Made by a program: the position numbers and the translations under genes
In this document: piece after piece, positions 52,611 through 61,460 of the stretch
Layout: every line of letters begins with the position of its first letter
How positions within the stretch are numbered: the first letter of the stretch is position 1
The notes under the pieces: model-generated
Told to the model about the DNA's origin: nothing
What the model saw: only the letters and a program-made list of their open reading frames with translations
Database searches by the model: none
NCBI GenBank assembly: GCA_021776795.1
Contig: JAJFFC010000020.1
Span: 1-64,000, forward strand
Source: Planctomycetota bacterium
GTDB lineage: Bacteria; Planctomycetota; UBA1135
Direction: 5' to 3'
DNA: 64,000 nt

Positions 52611-53678
52611 TTAGGCGGCATGATCGGGGCTTGGATGGCCAGGGAGAAAGCTCTTCCCGGAACCCCAATCTAAGTTCTGCAGAAATAACTCGCCGACCTT
52701 CTCCCATGTCATTTTTTGGGCATGAATTAGGCAATGCTCAGCCTGCATATGCAAAGCATGCAAGCAGGCTTTCTTGAGATCGACATTCATTTGAGCACAG
52801 TTGCCTCCTTCCAGTACGGCTTTCGGCGCTTGATGGGGGAAGGCTGCCACCGGTGTCCCGCTGGCGAGTGCCTCCAACATGACCAGACCGAAAGTGTCGG
52901 TCAGGCTGGGGAATACGAAGACGTCGGAAGCTGCGTACAGAGCAGCCAATGCATTGCCGTGACGAGGTCCTAAGAAATGAGCTTGCGGATACTTCTCTTG
53001 AAGCCGAACGCGTTCTGGCCCATCGCCCACGATCAATTGGGAACCAGGTAAGTCCAGAGCGAGAAAGGCTTCCAGGTTCTTTTCTTGGGCAATTCTCCCA
53101 ACGCTTAAGAACCAAGGGCGAGGTAGATCGCGCGGCAAGTTCGCCAATGGAAGATATCGAGCGGCTTCAGGATGGAACTGAGAGGTATCGACTCCTCTCG
53201 GAACCAAGGCCACATTGCGAAAGCCCTGCTGCTCTAACTCCCTTTGTAATGGTCGGGTGGCGGCAAAGACTTGAGAGGCTTGGCGATGAAACCAATGCAC
53301 CCCTTTCCAGGTCCAGGTTGCCGGAATACCGACTCGCTCACGCAGATACTCTGGGAAATGCGTGCAGAAGCTGGTGGTGAATCCCCTTCCTTTTTGCAGA
53401 CAAAGACGACGTGCGCTTAATCCAAGAGGACCTTCCGTAGCGAGATGGACTGCATCGGGTTGGAAGCGCTCGAAATGGGCAAGCATGCGCCGATAGGGAA
53501 AGGTGCTCAGCCGCAGTGAGGCTTCGGTGGGGCAAGGAACGGTGTGAAACCTCCCAGGATGCAGCACGCGGACGCGAATCCCCTGTCGGATGGCATGCCG
53601 TCGCATCTCTTGCATGGTCCGTACAACGCCATTGACTTGAGGGCTCCAGGCGTCGGTGACCAGCAAGAGACGTTTCAT
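52611..53678 (-). CDS. GT4 glycosyltransferase, GDP-mannose-dependent mannosyltransferase-like
   Basis: A 355-residue GT-B enzyme. The N-terminal pattern VTDAWSPQVNGVVRTM and the donor-site region FPSLTDTFGLVMLEALASGTPVA match the MgtA/PimB-like GT4 group. It overlaps the upstream phosphoesterase gene by 4 nt (ATGA). The same pairing of a GT4 mannosyltransferase-like enzyme with an LpxH-type phosphoesterase occurs in other bacteria, and a role in making a mannosylated membrane lipid is plausible. Substrate and acceptor are inferred only. Confidence 0.88.
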   Translation of the reverse strand: MKRLLLVTDAWSPQVNGVVRTMQEMRRHAIRQGIRVRVLHPGRFHTVPCPTEASLRLSTFPYRRMLAHFERFQPDAVHLATEGPLGLSARRLCLQKGRGFTTSFCTHFPEYLRERVGIPATWTWKGVHWFHRQASQVFAATRPLQRELEQQGFRNVALVPRGVDTSQFHPEAARYLPLANLPRDLPRPWFLSVGRIAQEKNLEAFLALDLPGSQLIVGDGPERVRLQEKYPQAHFLGPRHGNALAALYAASDVFVFPSLTDTFGLVMLEALASGTPVAAFPHQAPKAVLEGGNCAQMNVDLKKACLHALHMQAEHCLIHAQKMTWEKVGELFLQNLDWGSGKSFLPGHPSPDHAA

Positions 53679-54589
53679 GAAGTCAAAATTTCGGCGACGG
53701 GTTCGGGTTCTTGTTGCGGATTCTTGTCGTGATGAATCGCAAATTCCAGAAGCTCAAGCCGACCGTCGAGGTGCTCCACCAAAGCGGTGCAACTCTCAAC
53801 CCAATCCCCGCAGTTGAGATAGAGAAAGGAGTCGTCTTCTTGATTCAGGGCAGCCTTATGAATGTGGCCACAAACCACACCATCAAAGCCGCGTTGACGA
53901 GCATCTCGGCTAACGGCTTGCTCAAAATCGTCGATGTAGTTGACCGCCTTCTTCACCTTCTGCTTGAGGAACTGCGAAAGGGACCAATAAGGCCGGCCAA
54001 TCTTGCGGCGGACGGAATTGAAGACATCGTTCAGCCAAAGCGATGCGGTGTAAGCCCAGTCACCCAGGTGAGCCAGCCAGGCCGCATTGCGAATCACCAC
54101 ATCAAAGCGATCACCGTGAGTTAATAGCAAGCGGCGGCCATCGGCCAAAACATGTTCATCTTCGAGAGTGATGCGCACTCCGCCAAAATCAAAGTTGGTG
54201 TAGTCGCGCAAGAACTCGTCATGATTGCCGCAAATCAGCGAGACATAGGTGCCTCTAGTGCTGGCTTTCAAAATATGACGCACAATCTGGTTGTGGGTGG
54301 AGTCCCAATGCCAGTTACGGCGCAAGCTCCAGCCGTCGATGATGTCCCCGACTAGATAAAGGTTTTTGGTACGAATGTTCTGTAAGAAATGCAGCAGATA
54401 TCCTGCTTTGCAGCCCTTGGTACCAAGGTGGATGTCCGAGAGCCATACCGCTCGGTATGTCCTCGATCCGGATGAGCCATTTTGCTCTGGCCGCTCCGAT
54501 CGGTTGGGAGTGAGTCGCTCACGCCTAGGCGCACTCGACCCGTGCTCGAGACGTTGACCATTGAGGGTTGCTCTCGTCACCACAGTCAT
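53675..54589 (-). CDS. UDP-2,3-diacylglucosamine diphosphatase-like metallophosphoesterase
   Basis: From the ATG at 54589 the protein has 304 residues; the frame continues to 54718, but that part is rejected. All metallophosphoesterase motifs are present: SDIHLG near 52-57, GDIIDGW, GNHDEFL, THGDRFD and GHIHKA. The set fits the COG2908/LpxH-like group, which hydrolyses UDP-diacylglucosamine in lipid A synthesis or other lipid-linked diphosphates. The first 45 residues are polar and non-conserved looking. It is the first gene of a two-gene minus-strand operon with the GT4 enzyme. Confidence 0.87.
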   Translation of the reverse strand: MTVVTRATLNGQRLEHGSSAPRRERLTPNRSERPEQNGSSGSRTYRAVWLSDIHLGTKGCKAGYLLHFLQNIRTKNLYLVGDIIDGWSLRRNWHWDSTHNQIVRHILKASTRGTYVSLICGNHDEFLRDYTNFDFGGVRITLEDEHVLADGRRLLLTHGDRFDVVIRNAAWLAHLGDWAYTASLWLNDVFNSVRRKIGRPYWSLSQFLKQKVKKAVNYIDDFEQAVSRDARQRGFDGVVCGHIHKAALNQEDDSFLYLNCGDWVESCTALVEHLDGRLELLEFAIHHDKNPQQEPEPVAEILTS

Positions 54590-54706
54590 ATCATCGGTAG
54601 GATGCAAGGGAGGGGCATCAAGTTTGCATGAAGTTGCGTTGAAGATGGTCTTCTGCGCCCCATATCTTGCGTCTGGAAGCGACCGCGACCATGAGTTAGA
54701 TTCGAT

Positions 54707-54726
54707 GGGTTGCGCCACCGCAACCC
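54707..54726 (+). promoter_or_regulatory. 8-bp tetraloop hairpin before a start codon
   Basis: GGGTTGCG at 54707-54714 pairs perfectly with CGCAACCC at 54719-54726 around the loop CCAC. The stem ends 6 nt before the ATG at 54733, as in the second porin leader. No T-tract follows. It could restrain translation initiation or bind a regulator. Confidence 0.45.
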
Positions 54727-54732
54727 GCCCCT

Positions 54733-55413
54733 ATGGTCCGCCTTCTCACTCCACTAGCGTTTCTCCTTGTCGGCGCTGCCGCTGCCTGGTGGGGATTATC
54801 TGGAGATAGCGCCGAAACCGTGGCTCTGCGTCAAGAGGTGGCTGAACTGCAGGAAGATCTTGCGCAACGAGAGTTTCAGCTAGACATGTTGCGCGCGCGG
54901 AGTCGCGTCGCCCAACTCGAAGTCCTCGAGCAATATCCAGATCCCTCGAGTCGTAGTGGCTTACGCACCCGGTTTCATTTCGTCGAAATCGATCGCGAGG
55001 GCCGTTCACTTGGCAAAGGCCAAGAGTTCACGATTGACGGGGCCTTGGTTTACCTAGACGCCCAAGTCATCAAGTTCGACGACCATTTCGTCGAATCTCA
55101 AGATTTGCTTCGTGGCAGCAGCCTTTTGCTCTTTCGCAGGATCTTTGGCGAGTATCAAAATCCAGCTGACGGCTTTGTCATCGATACCGTGGGGGAACGT
55201 CCACTGGCCTATGCGCCGGAATCCGGAGCCAACGCTTTTCAAGATGAGCTTTGGGCCAACTTTTGGGAGTATGCCAATGACCCCGCCGTTTCTCGCCAAA
55301 GTGGCGTGCGCGCTATGCACGGCGAGGCACCGTACATCAAACTAGTCGAGAACAAACGTTACAGCGTGGAATTGCGCCACGCCGGCGGCTTGAGCATTTC
55401 GGTGCTGAACTAA
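54733..55413 (+). CDS. Membrane-anchored coiled-coil protein of unknown function
   Basis: A 226-residue protein with an N-terminal anchor (residues 4-24), a short coiled coil at about 30-65 (VALRQEVAELQEDLAQREFQ) and a C-terminal globular part with RFHFVEIDREGRSLG and VYLDAQVIKFDDHFVE. I do not recognise the family with a function, though it has the look of a conserved exported planctomycete protein. It stops 4 nt before the convergent Rrf2 regulator gene. Confidence 0.65.
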   Translation: MVRLLTPLAFLLVGAAAAWWGLSGDSAETVALRQEVAELQEDLAQREFQLDMLRARSRVAQLEVLEQYPDPSSRSGLRTRFHFVEIDREGRSLGKGQEFTIDGALVYLDAQVIKFDDHFVESQDLLRGSSLLLFRRIFGEYQNPADGFVIDTVGERPLAYAPESGANAFQDELWANFWEYANDPAVSRQSGVRAMHGEAPYIKLVENKRYSVELRHAGGLSISVLN

Positions 55414-55417
55414 GGGC

Positions 55418-55921
55418 TTAAGGAAATCCCTTGCGCTTGTACGGAGCGCGGAAAGTTTCGCGATGATGATGCTCTTGCACTTCACTGGCTTGCGTGGGGC
55501 GCAGGCCTTCGTCTTGGTAAGCCTTGCGGAAGACCTCGAAGGTGGTTTCATGCAGGATGTGATTGGTCGCATCTTGCACCGCGGCGAGTTTGTCGTGCAG
55601 GGCGCAGTTCACGCCGACTCCACAAACACCGCCACCGAAGGGGCAGAGTTCGGAATCTTCTTCGCGCTCAAATAGGCGGAAGACATCGTAAATCCGAATG
55701 TCTTCGGGCGGAAGGGCGAGGGTGAACCCGCCGCCAGGGCCACGTGAGCCGAGCACCACACCAGCCTGAGACAAGGTGGTCAGGACTTTGCCGACGAAAG
55801 GCTTCTGCAATGCCCGATCTTTGGCGATGTCCTGTGCAGACAGACGCGTTTTGCCTCCGTCGTAGACCTCGGCAAGGCGGGACAGGGCGGCGATCGCAGT
55901 TTCGGTGGCTTTTCCGTACAT
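55418..55921 (-). CDS. Rrf2-family transcriptional regulator
   Basis: A 167-residue winged-helix protein. The N-terminal half has the Rrf2 layout (ALSRLAEVY, then LSAQDIAKDRALQKPFVGKVLTTLSQAG as recognition region, then GPGGGFTLA). Cysteines C93, C100 and C106 follow in CPFGGGVCGVGVNC, the position of the Fe-S ligands in IscR, NsrR and RsrR. It probably senses iron-sulfur status, nitric oxide or redox state. The target is not evident from neighbours; its own upstream region is 199 nt long and could contain an autoregulatory site. Confidence 0.9.
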   Translation of the reverse strand: MYGKATETAIAALSRLAEVYDGGKTRLSAQDIAKDRALQKPFVGKVLTTLSQAGVVLGSRGPGGGFTLALPPEDIRIYDVFRLFEREEDSELCPFGGGVCGVGVNCALHDKLAAVQDATNHILHETTFEVFRKAYQDEGLRPTQASEVQEHHHRETFRAPYKRKGFP

Positions 55922-56035
55922 TTCAGTCTGTTATTCCACTATCAGTTTAGCCGGAGGGCGGAAGGCTCTAACCCGAAATTCACTTTTTTTCCTTTGGCCC
56001 CTCTGCCTAGGAAGTCGGAATGTCGTCGGGGCGGC

Positions 56036-56071
56036 AAAGAAAACGCCACCTGGAGCGAACTCCAGGCGGCG
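56036..56071 (-). terminator. Intrinsic terminator with UUCG loop
   Basis: On the minus strand, a 12-bp stem (one G-T pair) at 56044-56071 closes on a TTCG tetraloop, CCTGGAG-TTCG-CTCCAGG in the core, and is followed by TTTTCTTT. It ends the large lipoprotein transcript. Confidence 0.9.
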
Positions 56072-56120
56072 ATCATCAAGGAAGGCGGGGAGAGGCTGAC
56101 CCTGCCCTCCGACGAAGGAG

Positions 56121-58394
56121 TTATTGGATGACTCCGCCAACCACCTTCGGCTTATCCGTCACCGTTGGCATGGCCACGGTGGTGGGGTCGACCCACGAGC
56201 TGATCGAAGGCAGGCTGAGGTTGCCGGCAGTCGTCAGGGCGTTTTGCAAGCTGCTCGGGATGGCATCATTCGAGACCTGCATGAACAGTTCCATATCCAC
56301 AGCCTTCACTACGTACTCGGTGCCGGTTGGGCCAAGCAAGGTGCCGTCTTTCAGCGAGACAATCGGGAACCAGCGGTCTGGGCTGCCATCGCCATCGGTG
56401 TCGACATCTTCCCCAGGAATGCCCCAGAGGTTGCGGTCGCCGCCGTAGTTGAGCATGAACTTCTTGCCGTCGTGCGTGGCATCGCCATCAGCATCGTTGG
56501 CAGTGGTGTGGGTGTAGAAGAAGTTGATCGGAGGATCGTAGGTAACAGGATCGCCGTCGCCATCAATCAGAGCCGAGTACTGGTTCCAATCGTTGACGCC
56601 CGTTTCGTAGATGTAGTAGGTGTCCAGGCTCCACATATCCCAGATGTCGCTCAAGCCGAGAGAAGCTGGGGTTTCAGTCGACATTGGACCACTCTGCATG
56701 CCCCACATGAAGTTGCCTTGAGTCGGCTCGGCGCCAGGCAACAAGCCAACGTCGACGCTGTTGTACTGCAACGAGCGGGTGGCCTTTTCGAAGTTGTAGG
56801 CGTAGGGAGTATCGACATCCGGCGCATCATTCATGAACACGTCATCGAGGTTGACCTGGTTCGCGGTCATGCCGGCACGCAGTGGTTGGGTAAGGGCGTA
56901 CAAGGTCAGCGAGCTACCACCGCTAAAGATGGCATCGTCACCGCTGACGAACTCTTGCGTCCGCGCGGTCATGTCCGTGTCGCCGCCGACGAAGTCGAGG
57001 TTGCCACCGAGGCCCTCGGACCAGAAGCCGTACCACTCACCATTGTTGATGGTGAGGACTTCTGCTGGAGCTAAGGTTTCCCAGTTCCACTCGTTATCGC
57101 GTTGCGCAATCTTCGTGAACACCGTTCCAGCGTGGGTGTACTCAATCAAGAACTGATCGCCAGTGGCCCAGTCCCAGAACTCAAAAGTCTCGCCATCCAT
57201 GTCTGCCAAAGGCAAGACTTGGCGTTCCACGCGGATGAGTTTGCCGGGGGCACGCAGGACGGTGTAATCGACGGCTTCGCCTTCGACTTCGCGAGTCACG
57301 GTGGCGCCATCAGGCAGCGCATCTGGGTTTGGGGTCCAGATGCCCCAATAGTCAGCCCAGCCAAATTCGGTGCTGCCCTGGTCATCAAAGGTGAAGGAGA
57401 ATCCACCGTTGAGGTTGACGCGCTCGCCAGCAGTAAAGCCGGTGCCATCGGTCGCGTGGTACAGGTTATAACCCCAGATATTGCGATCGAAAGCGTTGCG
57501 GTCGAGCAGCTTAGTGGTGGTGCCGTCAGAGCGCAGGAAGTAGTCCTCATCATAAGCTACCGAATATTCGACCGTGCCGCCGCTTTCCCAGTCCGGGGCG
57601 GTCATGTGGGCAATACCAGTGGTATTGTCCAAGCTGGTTTCGACCGCAACCCGCGTGTCCTCGCCGAACAAGCCGGCGACGTCTTCCTCAAAGAAGGTGA
57701 AGCCAAGCTTGCCTGTGCTCGCAGGAGTGGTGGCGAGGGTGCCACGGAACATCAGCGAATCGTCATCTTGGTTGACCATGCCGAAGTCCAGTTTGAACTG
57801 TCCGTTCGGGTTGCTGGTTGTTGGCGCTGCAGTGACCACCGCGCGCGCATGAATGGTGTTGGTGAAGGTGGCACCTGGACCAAAATCTTCTTCCTGCTCA
57901 ATCCACACGCGTGTGACTTGTGCTGCGGTAGAGGAGGCGCGGGTGGAGTTCACAATCCATGGCTCCAACTCGGTGGCTTGTCCGCTTGAAGACTGGCCGG
58001 TGTCCGCTTGGCCGCCGCCATCTTCATCGCCGACGGTTTCGACCAGGGCGAGATAAGCGCCATCGTTGACGAACTCATCAGCGCGGGTTTGTGCCACACT
58101 CTTCAGAATGTCGTTGATCGTGTCCAGCGGCTGCGTGGTGACATCCCACATGTGAGCGCTGACTTCATCTTGGTGATAATCCGTGTCCGCGGCGAATGTG
58201 ACTGCGGGAGAAATGGTGGCTCCAGCTGTGACTGAGCTATTGGCAGATCCAGTATCGACATCGACCAAGTTCATGCCATCGGGCATCGAAAGGCCGGAAA
58301 TCGATCCACCAGATACGGCATCTGATCCGCTTCCACAAGCGGCCAGGAAGAGTGAAGCGGCCCCAAGGGGCCAGAGGAAAACGCGGGGGTTCAT
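56121..58394 (-). CDS. Large lipoprotein of unknown function
   Basis: From the ATG at 58394 the protein has 757 residues with lipobox FLAAC (Cys near 19) and a Gly/Ser-rich linker. The mature part consists of repeated beta-rich units containing NLYHATDGTGFTAGE, WGYNL and FWSEGLGGNLDFVGG, rich in Asp, Trp and Gly. Several DGDGDP- and DTDGDGSPD-like stretches could bind calcium (thrombospondin type-3-like). No enzyme motif is visible. I infer a cell-surface protein. It is transcribed after the HEAT protein gene, with a 135-nt gap, and is followed by a strong terminator. Confidence 0.72.
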   Translation of the reverse strand: MNPRVFLWPLGAASLFLAACGSGSDAVSGGSISGLSMPDGMNLVDVDTGSANSSVTAGATISPAVTFAADTDYHQDEVSAHMWDVTTQPLDTINDILKSVAQTRADEFVNDGAYLALVETVGDEDGGGQADTGQSSSGQATELEPWIVNSTRASSTAAQVTRVWIEQEEDFGPGATFTNTIHARAVVTAAPTTSNPNGQFKLDFGMVNQDDDSLMFRGTLATTPASTGKLGFTFFEEDVAGLFGEDTRVAVETSLDNTTGIAHMTAPDWESGGTVEYSVAYDEDYFLRSDGTTTKLLDRNAFDRNIWGYNLYHATDGTGFTAGERVNLNGGFSFTFDDQGSTEFGWADYWGIWTPNPDALPDGATVTREVEGEAVDYTVLRAPGKLIRVERQVLPLADMDGETFEFWDWATGDQFLIEYTHAGTVFTKIAQRDNEWNWETLAPAEVLTINNGEWYGFWSEGLGGNLDFVGGDTDMTARTQEFVSGDDAIFSGGSSLTLYALTQPLRAGMTANQVNLDDVFMNDAPDVDTPYAYNFEKATRSLQYNSVDVGLLPGAEPTQGNFMWGMQSGPMSTETPASLGLSDIWDMWSLDTYYIYETGVNDWNQYSALIDGDGDPVTYDPPINFFYTHTTANDADGDATHDGKKFMLNYGGDRNLWGIPGEDVDTDGDGSPDRWFPIVSLKDGTLLGPTGTEYVVKAVDMELFMQVSNDAIPSSLQNALTTAGNLSLPSISSWVDPTTVAMPTVTDKPKVVGGVIQ

Positions 58395-58529
58395 GTGTAG
58401 ACGGTGTTCGGGTTGATGGACCCGCCTCCAGGAGGAAGACGGGATTCTCAATCCGAGCCATCGGCAAGCCTTAAGGAAATCCTAAAGAGAAATCGTTCAG
58501 CGGCCTCTAGGCGCTTTCCTACGGCAGAC

Positions 58530-59945
58530 TTAGCCCTTTGCTGCGCCGAAGAAGCGCTCTCGGCGCACGGTGTCGCCGCATACTTCCTCGATAAGCTCTG
58601 CCAGTAGGCTCAAATTGCCGCCTTCGAAGACCTTTTGTGCCAGTTCCAAAGCCTTGCGCGTGTTTGGCGCCAGTTTGTCCTGTTGGTCGCCAAGCCCAGC
58701 GAATAGGCTTTCCGCCGCGGCATCGTTGCGCGCAAAGGCAAGGCCCAAAATCATGGCTTGGCGTTCTAGTGGGTGGCCCTCGCTGGCCACGACGTTCATT
58801 TGCTTGATGACAGCTTTGTCGTTGGCGTGGTTGCCCAAAGCAAAGTAGGCATTCACCTTGAGAACTTGCTCTGCTTTTTTCTTTTTGACCACGCTCATGA
58901 GCGAACCACGTGCACTGCTTTCGCCAGCGCCGGCAGTGCCTTGGGCACGATAAAGCGCCGCCTGGATTGGTAGAGACTCTTCCTTGCGCAGGCGCCCTTT
59001 AATAACTTTGAGCGAATCCTTGGCGCCTAGCTGCTCCATGGTGACAGCAGCGGCCATGCGTACGTCGGGATCATCGGAATCCATTTGGGTGGCGACGGCT
59101 TCCCAATAGGCAGGCGGAGAATAGAGGCCAATTCGACCTAAGAGCGCCTTCTTCGCATCATTGAGGCGGCCAAGCAGATCCTCAGCGCCGCGCCCTCGTC
59201 CACCGCCTCCGCGCACGTTGGCGCCAAGCAGTTCCTTGGTCACGGCTTCCACGGCCTCGGGGTGATCTGTCGCGATGAGGCTGGTGACCAAACGGGCGCG
59301 TTCGCCCCAGTCCACACCGGAGCGTAGTTGCTTGACCGCTTCTTCGACCTCTTCCTCGGAAAGCGGGCGAATGGAGTCGGCACCGCTATCAGTGACGCCA
59401 TCCATGACCAATCGGCGTGGCGCCCGCGCGCCCTGTGGCATGGGGACTTGCTTGTCCGGATACGCCTTGTTTAGCGCAGTCACCGTGCACCAAATCAGCT
59501 CCCGCGTGCTCACCTGATAAGGAACGGAAAGTAAAACGGTGCCATCGGCGGCGAGCCAAACATGTTGCGGGGCGATGACCTCGCCGTCGAGACCAGGCTT
59601 CAGGATGTTGGCACGAGCCTTTTTGTCGATGTCTTGATGGTCCGCACAGGTGATGGTGCCGAAGCGCTTGCAGGTGCTGCCACCATGCTCAAAGCGCGAA
59701 GCCACCACAGAGACCACTTGGCCGACAACGGGGAGGAAATCCTTGTCGTGGTAGAGCTTATTGGCCGCCTCCTCGTTGGCGCTCTCTCCGTCCATATTGA
59801 CGGCAAGAAAGACAATGGTTTGCCCTTCTTGGGCAGCGGCATAGGCGGCATCCAGGGTCGGTTGCCAAAAAATGTCTGGGCCTTCTGGGGTGTGAGTGCC
59901 CGGGAGAAAGGCGAGAAGCGGTGCAAGGACGAGAGGTGTGAGCAT
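58530..59945 (-). CDS. Exported thioredoxin-like and HEAT-repeat protein
   Basis: From the ATG at 59945 the protein has 471 residues with a signal peptide (MLTPLVLAPLLAFLPG). Residues about 20-150 look like a thioredoxin-like fold (AAAQEGQTIVFLAVNMDG, then APQHVWLAADGTVLL) without a CXXC redox pair, so it is unlikely to be a disulfide oxidoreductase. From about 200 the protein is helical with HEAT-like repeats (AVTKELLGANV, MAAAVTMEQLGAKDSL, NAYFALGNHANDKAV). This domain combination is common in planctomycete exported proteins of unknown role. Confidence 0.72.
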   Translation of the reverse strand: MLTPLVLAPLLAFLPGTHTPEGPDIFWQPTLDAAYAAAQEGQTIVFLAVNMDGESANEEAANKLYHDKDFLPVVGQVVSVVASRFEHGGSTCKRFGTITCADHQDIDKKARANILKPGLDGEVIAPQHVWLAADGTVLLSVPYQVSTRELIWCTVTALNKAYPDKQVPMPQGARAPRRLVMDGVTDSGADSIRPLSEEEVEEAVKQLRSGVDWGERARLVTSLIATDHPEAVEAVTKELLGANVRGGGGRGRGAEDLLGRLNDAKKALLGRIGLYSPPAYWEAVATQMDSDDPDVRMAAAVTMEQLGAKDSLKVIKGRLRKEESLPIQAALYRAQGTAGAGESSARGSLMSVVKKKKAEQVLKVNAYFALGNHANDKAVIKQMNVVASEGHPLERQAMILGLAFARNDAAAESLFAGLGDQQDKLAPNTRKALELAQKVFEGGNLSLLAELIEEVCGDTVRRERFFGAAKG

Positions 59946-60009
59946 AGGTGTGTTCCAGAACCCCATGACTGGGGCCGCGTTTCTATTCTTATCGGCTAAA
60001 CAGAGTCTC

Positions 60010-60036
60010 CTATCCTGATAGGCGCTGTTCTATCCT
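60010..60036. repeat. Direct repeats of CTATCCT in a divergent intergenic region
   Basis: CTATCCT occurs at 60010-60016 and 60030-60036, 20 nt apart, and the first copy also forms the inverted repeat CCTATC-CT-GATAGG (60009-60022). The region separates the divergent genes starting at 59945 and 60047. The spacing of about two helical turns would suit a regulator binding one face of DNA. Confidence 0.35.
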
Positions 60037-60046
60037 AGAAGCAGGC

Positions 60047-60484
60047 ATGAGTACGCCCTCAGACCCTAAGACAGGCCATTCCGACCTCACTACGGAGGAG
60101 ATTCGGGTCCAGGTAGGAGCTAATTTCCTACCAGACCAATCTGACCCCGAAATGGGGCGCTTTTTCTTTGTGTATCGCGTGGTTCTGACTAACGAAGGAA
60201 ACAAGAATGCGCGCTTGTTATCTCGCTCCTGGCTAATTACCGATGGCAACGGCGAGACGCGTACAGTCGAAGGTCCAGGTGTGGTGGGTGAGCATCCTCA
60301 CCTGCTCCCTGGCGAGTCTTTCGAGTACCTGAGTGGCTGCCCGCTCCAAACCTCTTGGGGGACCATGGAAGGGAGCTATCGCTGGCAACATGACGACGGC
60401 AATACCTTCGATGTTGCCATTGGGCGCTTTTTTCTCGCGCCCAACACCGCTTCGCTCGATCTGCTCGACGAGTCTCCGGTTTAG
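60047..60484 (+). CDS. apaG: ApaG-family protein
   Basis: A 145-residue protein of the ApaG (DUF525) fibronectin-like fold. The conserved pieces are visible: FFFVYRVVLTNEG, LLSRSWLITDGNGE, VEGPGVVGEHPHLLPGESFEYLSGCPL and MEGSYRW. ApaG has been linked to Co2+/Mg2+ resistance and diadenosine-tetraphosphate metabolism, though its biochemical role is poorly defined. It shares stop-codon bases with the convergent ferredoxin reductase gene (4-nt overlap). Confidence 0.93.
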   Translation: MSTPSDPKTGHSDLTTEEIRVQVGANFLPDQSDPEMGRFFFVYRVVLTNEGNKNARLLSRSWLITDGNGETRTVEGPGVVGEHPHLLPGESFEYLSGCPLQTSWGTMEGSYRWQHDDGNTFDVAIGRFFLAPNTASLDLLDESPV

Positions 60485-61332
60485 CCGTAGCTCTCGAACT
60501 TGATGTCGTAGCTGCCGTCTTCACGGGCTTCTTTTTTGGTGCAGAAGCCGCGACTCTCGACCGCCTGTCGCACGGCCTCGACCGTGCCGCCGAATCCACA
60601 AATATAGAATGTGGTGTTCTCGGGAGTGAACGCCTCGCCGGCGGCTTGTTCTGCCGCGGAGAGCCCACTTTCGTCTGGAATGACCAGGGATTCGACGCGG
60701 CCGGCATGGCCATCCCAGCCGGCATTGGCCTCTTCTTGGGGGCGGCTAATGGACGCTAAATAGTGGAAATCCCAGTTGTTGTGGCCGTCGGCGTCCGATT
60801 CAGCTGCCAATTCGAGCATTTCCTTGCGGTAGCCAAGCTCGGGCAGGTAGCTGGCGCCGTGACAGAGCACGATTTGGCGCTGGCAGCCAGCCTTTTTCAG
60901 ACTTCCAATGAAGGAAACAAAGGGAGCAATGCCTGTGCCGCCACCAATTAAAACCATGCGCCGGTTTTCTGGGCTGCCGTCGGGCTTGGTGTGCTCAATG
61001 GTGAAGGCGCCCTTGGGTGGCTTGTAGCTCATGCTGTCGCCGACGCCGAGCTTCCACAACATGGTGGTGAACTTGCCAAGTACCGGCCGCTGAGCCCAGC
61101 GCACGTAGAGCTCCATGGCCTCTTTGCGCTCCGGTGGGCTCGAGATGGAATAGGGGCGAAATAGGGTCTTGCCCTCTTTTTCCGGGTGGGGAAGCCCCAA
61201 GGTCAGGAACTGCCCAGGTTCAAAATCGGGCACACCGCCTTCAAGGTCGAAGCGAAATAATGCTAGAGAGTCGGTGAGGTCTTCACGCGCGGTGATTGTG
61301 GCCTTGAGGTCGGGAGCTTTCACGGCGCTCAA
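60481..61332 (-). CDS. Ferredoxin/flavodoxin-NADP reductase
   Basis: A 283-residue FAD enzyme starting at a GTG. It has the FNR folds: the FAD motif RPYSISSPP near 60-68, GGGTGIAPFVSFIGSL near 123-138 for NADP binding, ICGFGG near 244-249, and a C-terminal aromatic Y near the end. The sequence is of the plant-type bacterial (class II) kind. It moves electrons between NADPH and ferredoxin or flavodoxin. Its 5' region lies opposite the VCBS lipoprotein gene. Confidence 0.92.
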   Translation of the reverse strand: MSAVKAPDLKATITAREDLTDSLALFRFDLEGGVPDFEPGQFLTLGLPHPEKEGKTLFRPYSISSPPERKEAMELYVRWAQRPVLGKFTTMLWKLGVGDSMSYKPPKGAFTIEHTKPDGSPENRRMVLIGGGTGIAPFVSFIGSLKKAGCQRQIVLCHGASYLPELGYRKEMLELAAESDADGHNNWDFHYLASISRPQEEANAGWDGHAGRVESLVIPDESGLSAAEQAAGEAFTPENTTFYICGFGGTVEAVRQAVESRGFCTKKEAREDGSYDIKFESYG

Positions 61333-61460
61333 TCTAGCTGAACTTTTGGCGCAGGGCCATTTTTCCCGAAAAAGCAGTGGTTTTTTTGGGATGATTCTGG
61401 AAAGAAACTTGTCGATAGACAGGTAGCTTGGGATCTGGCCAAGCGATTTGCCCCGTTACC

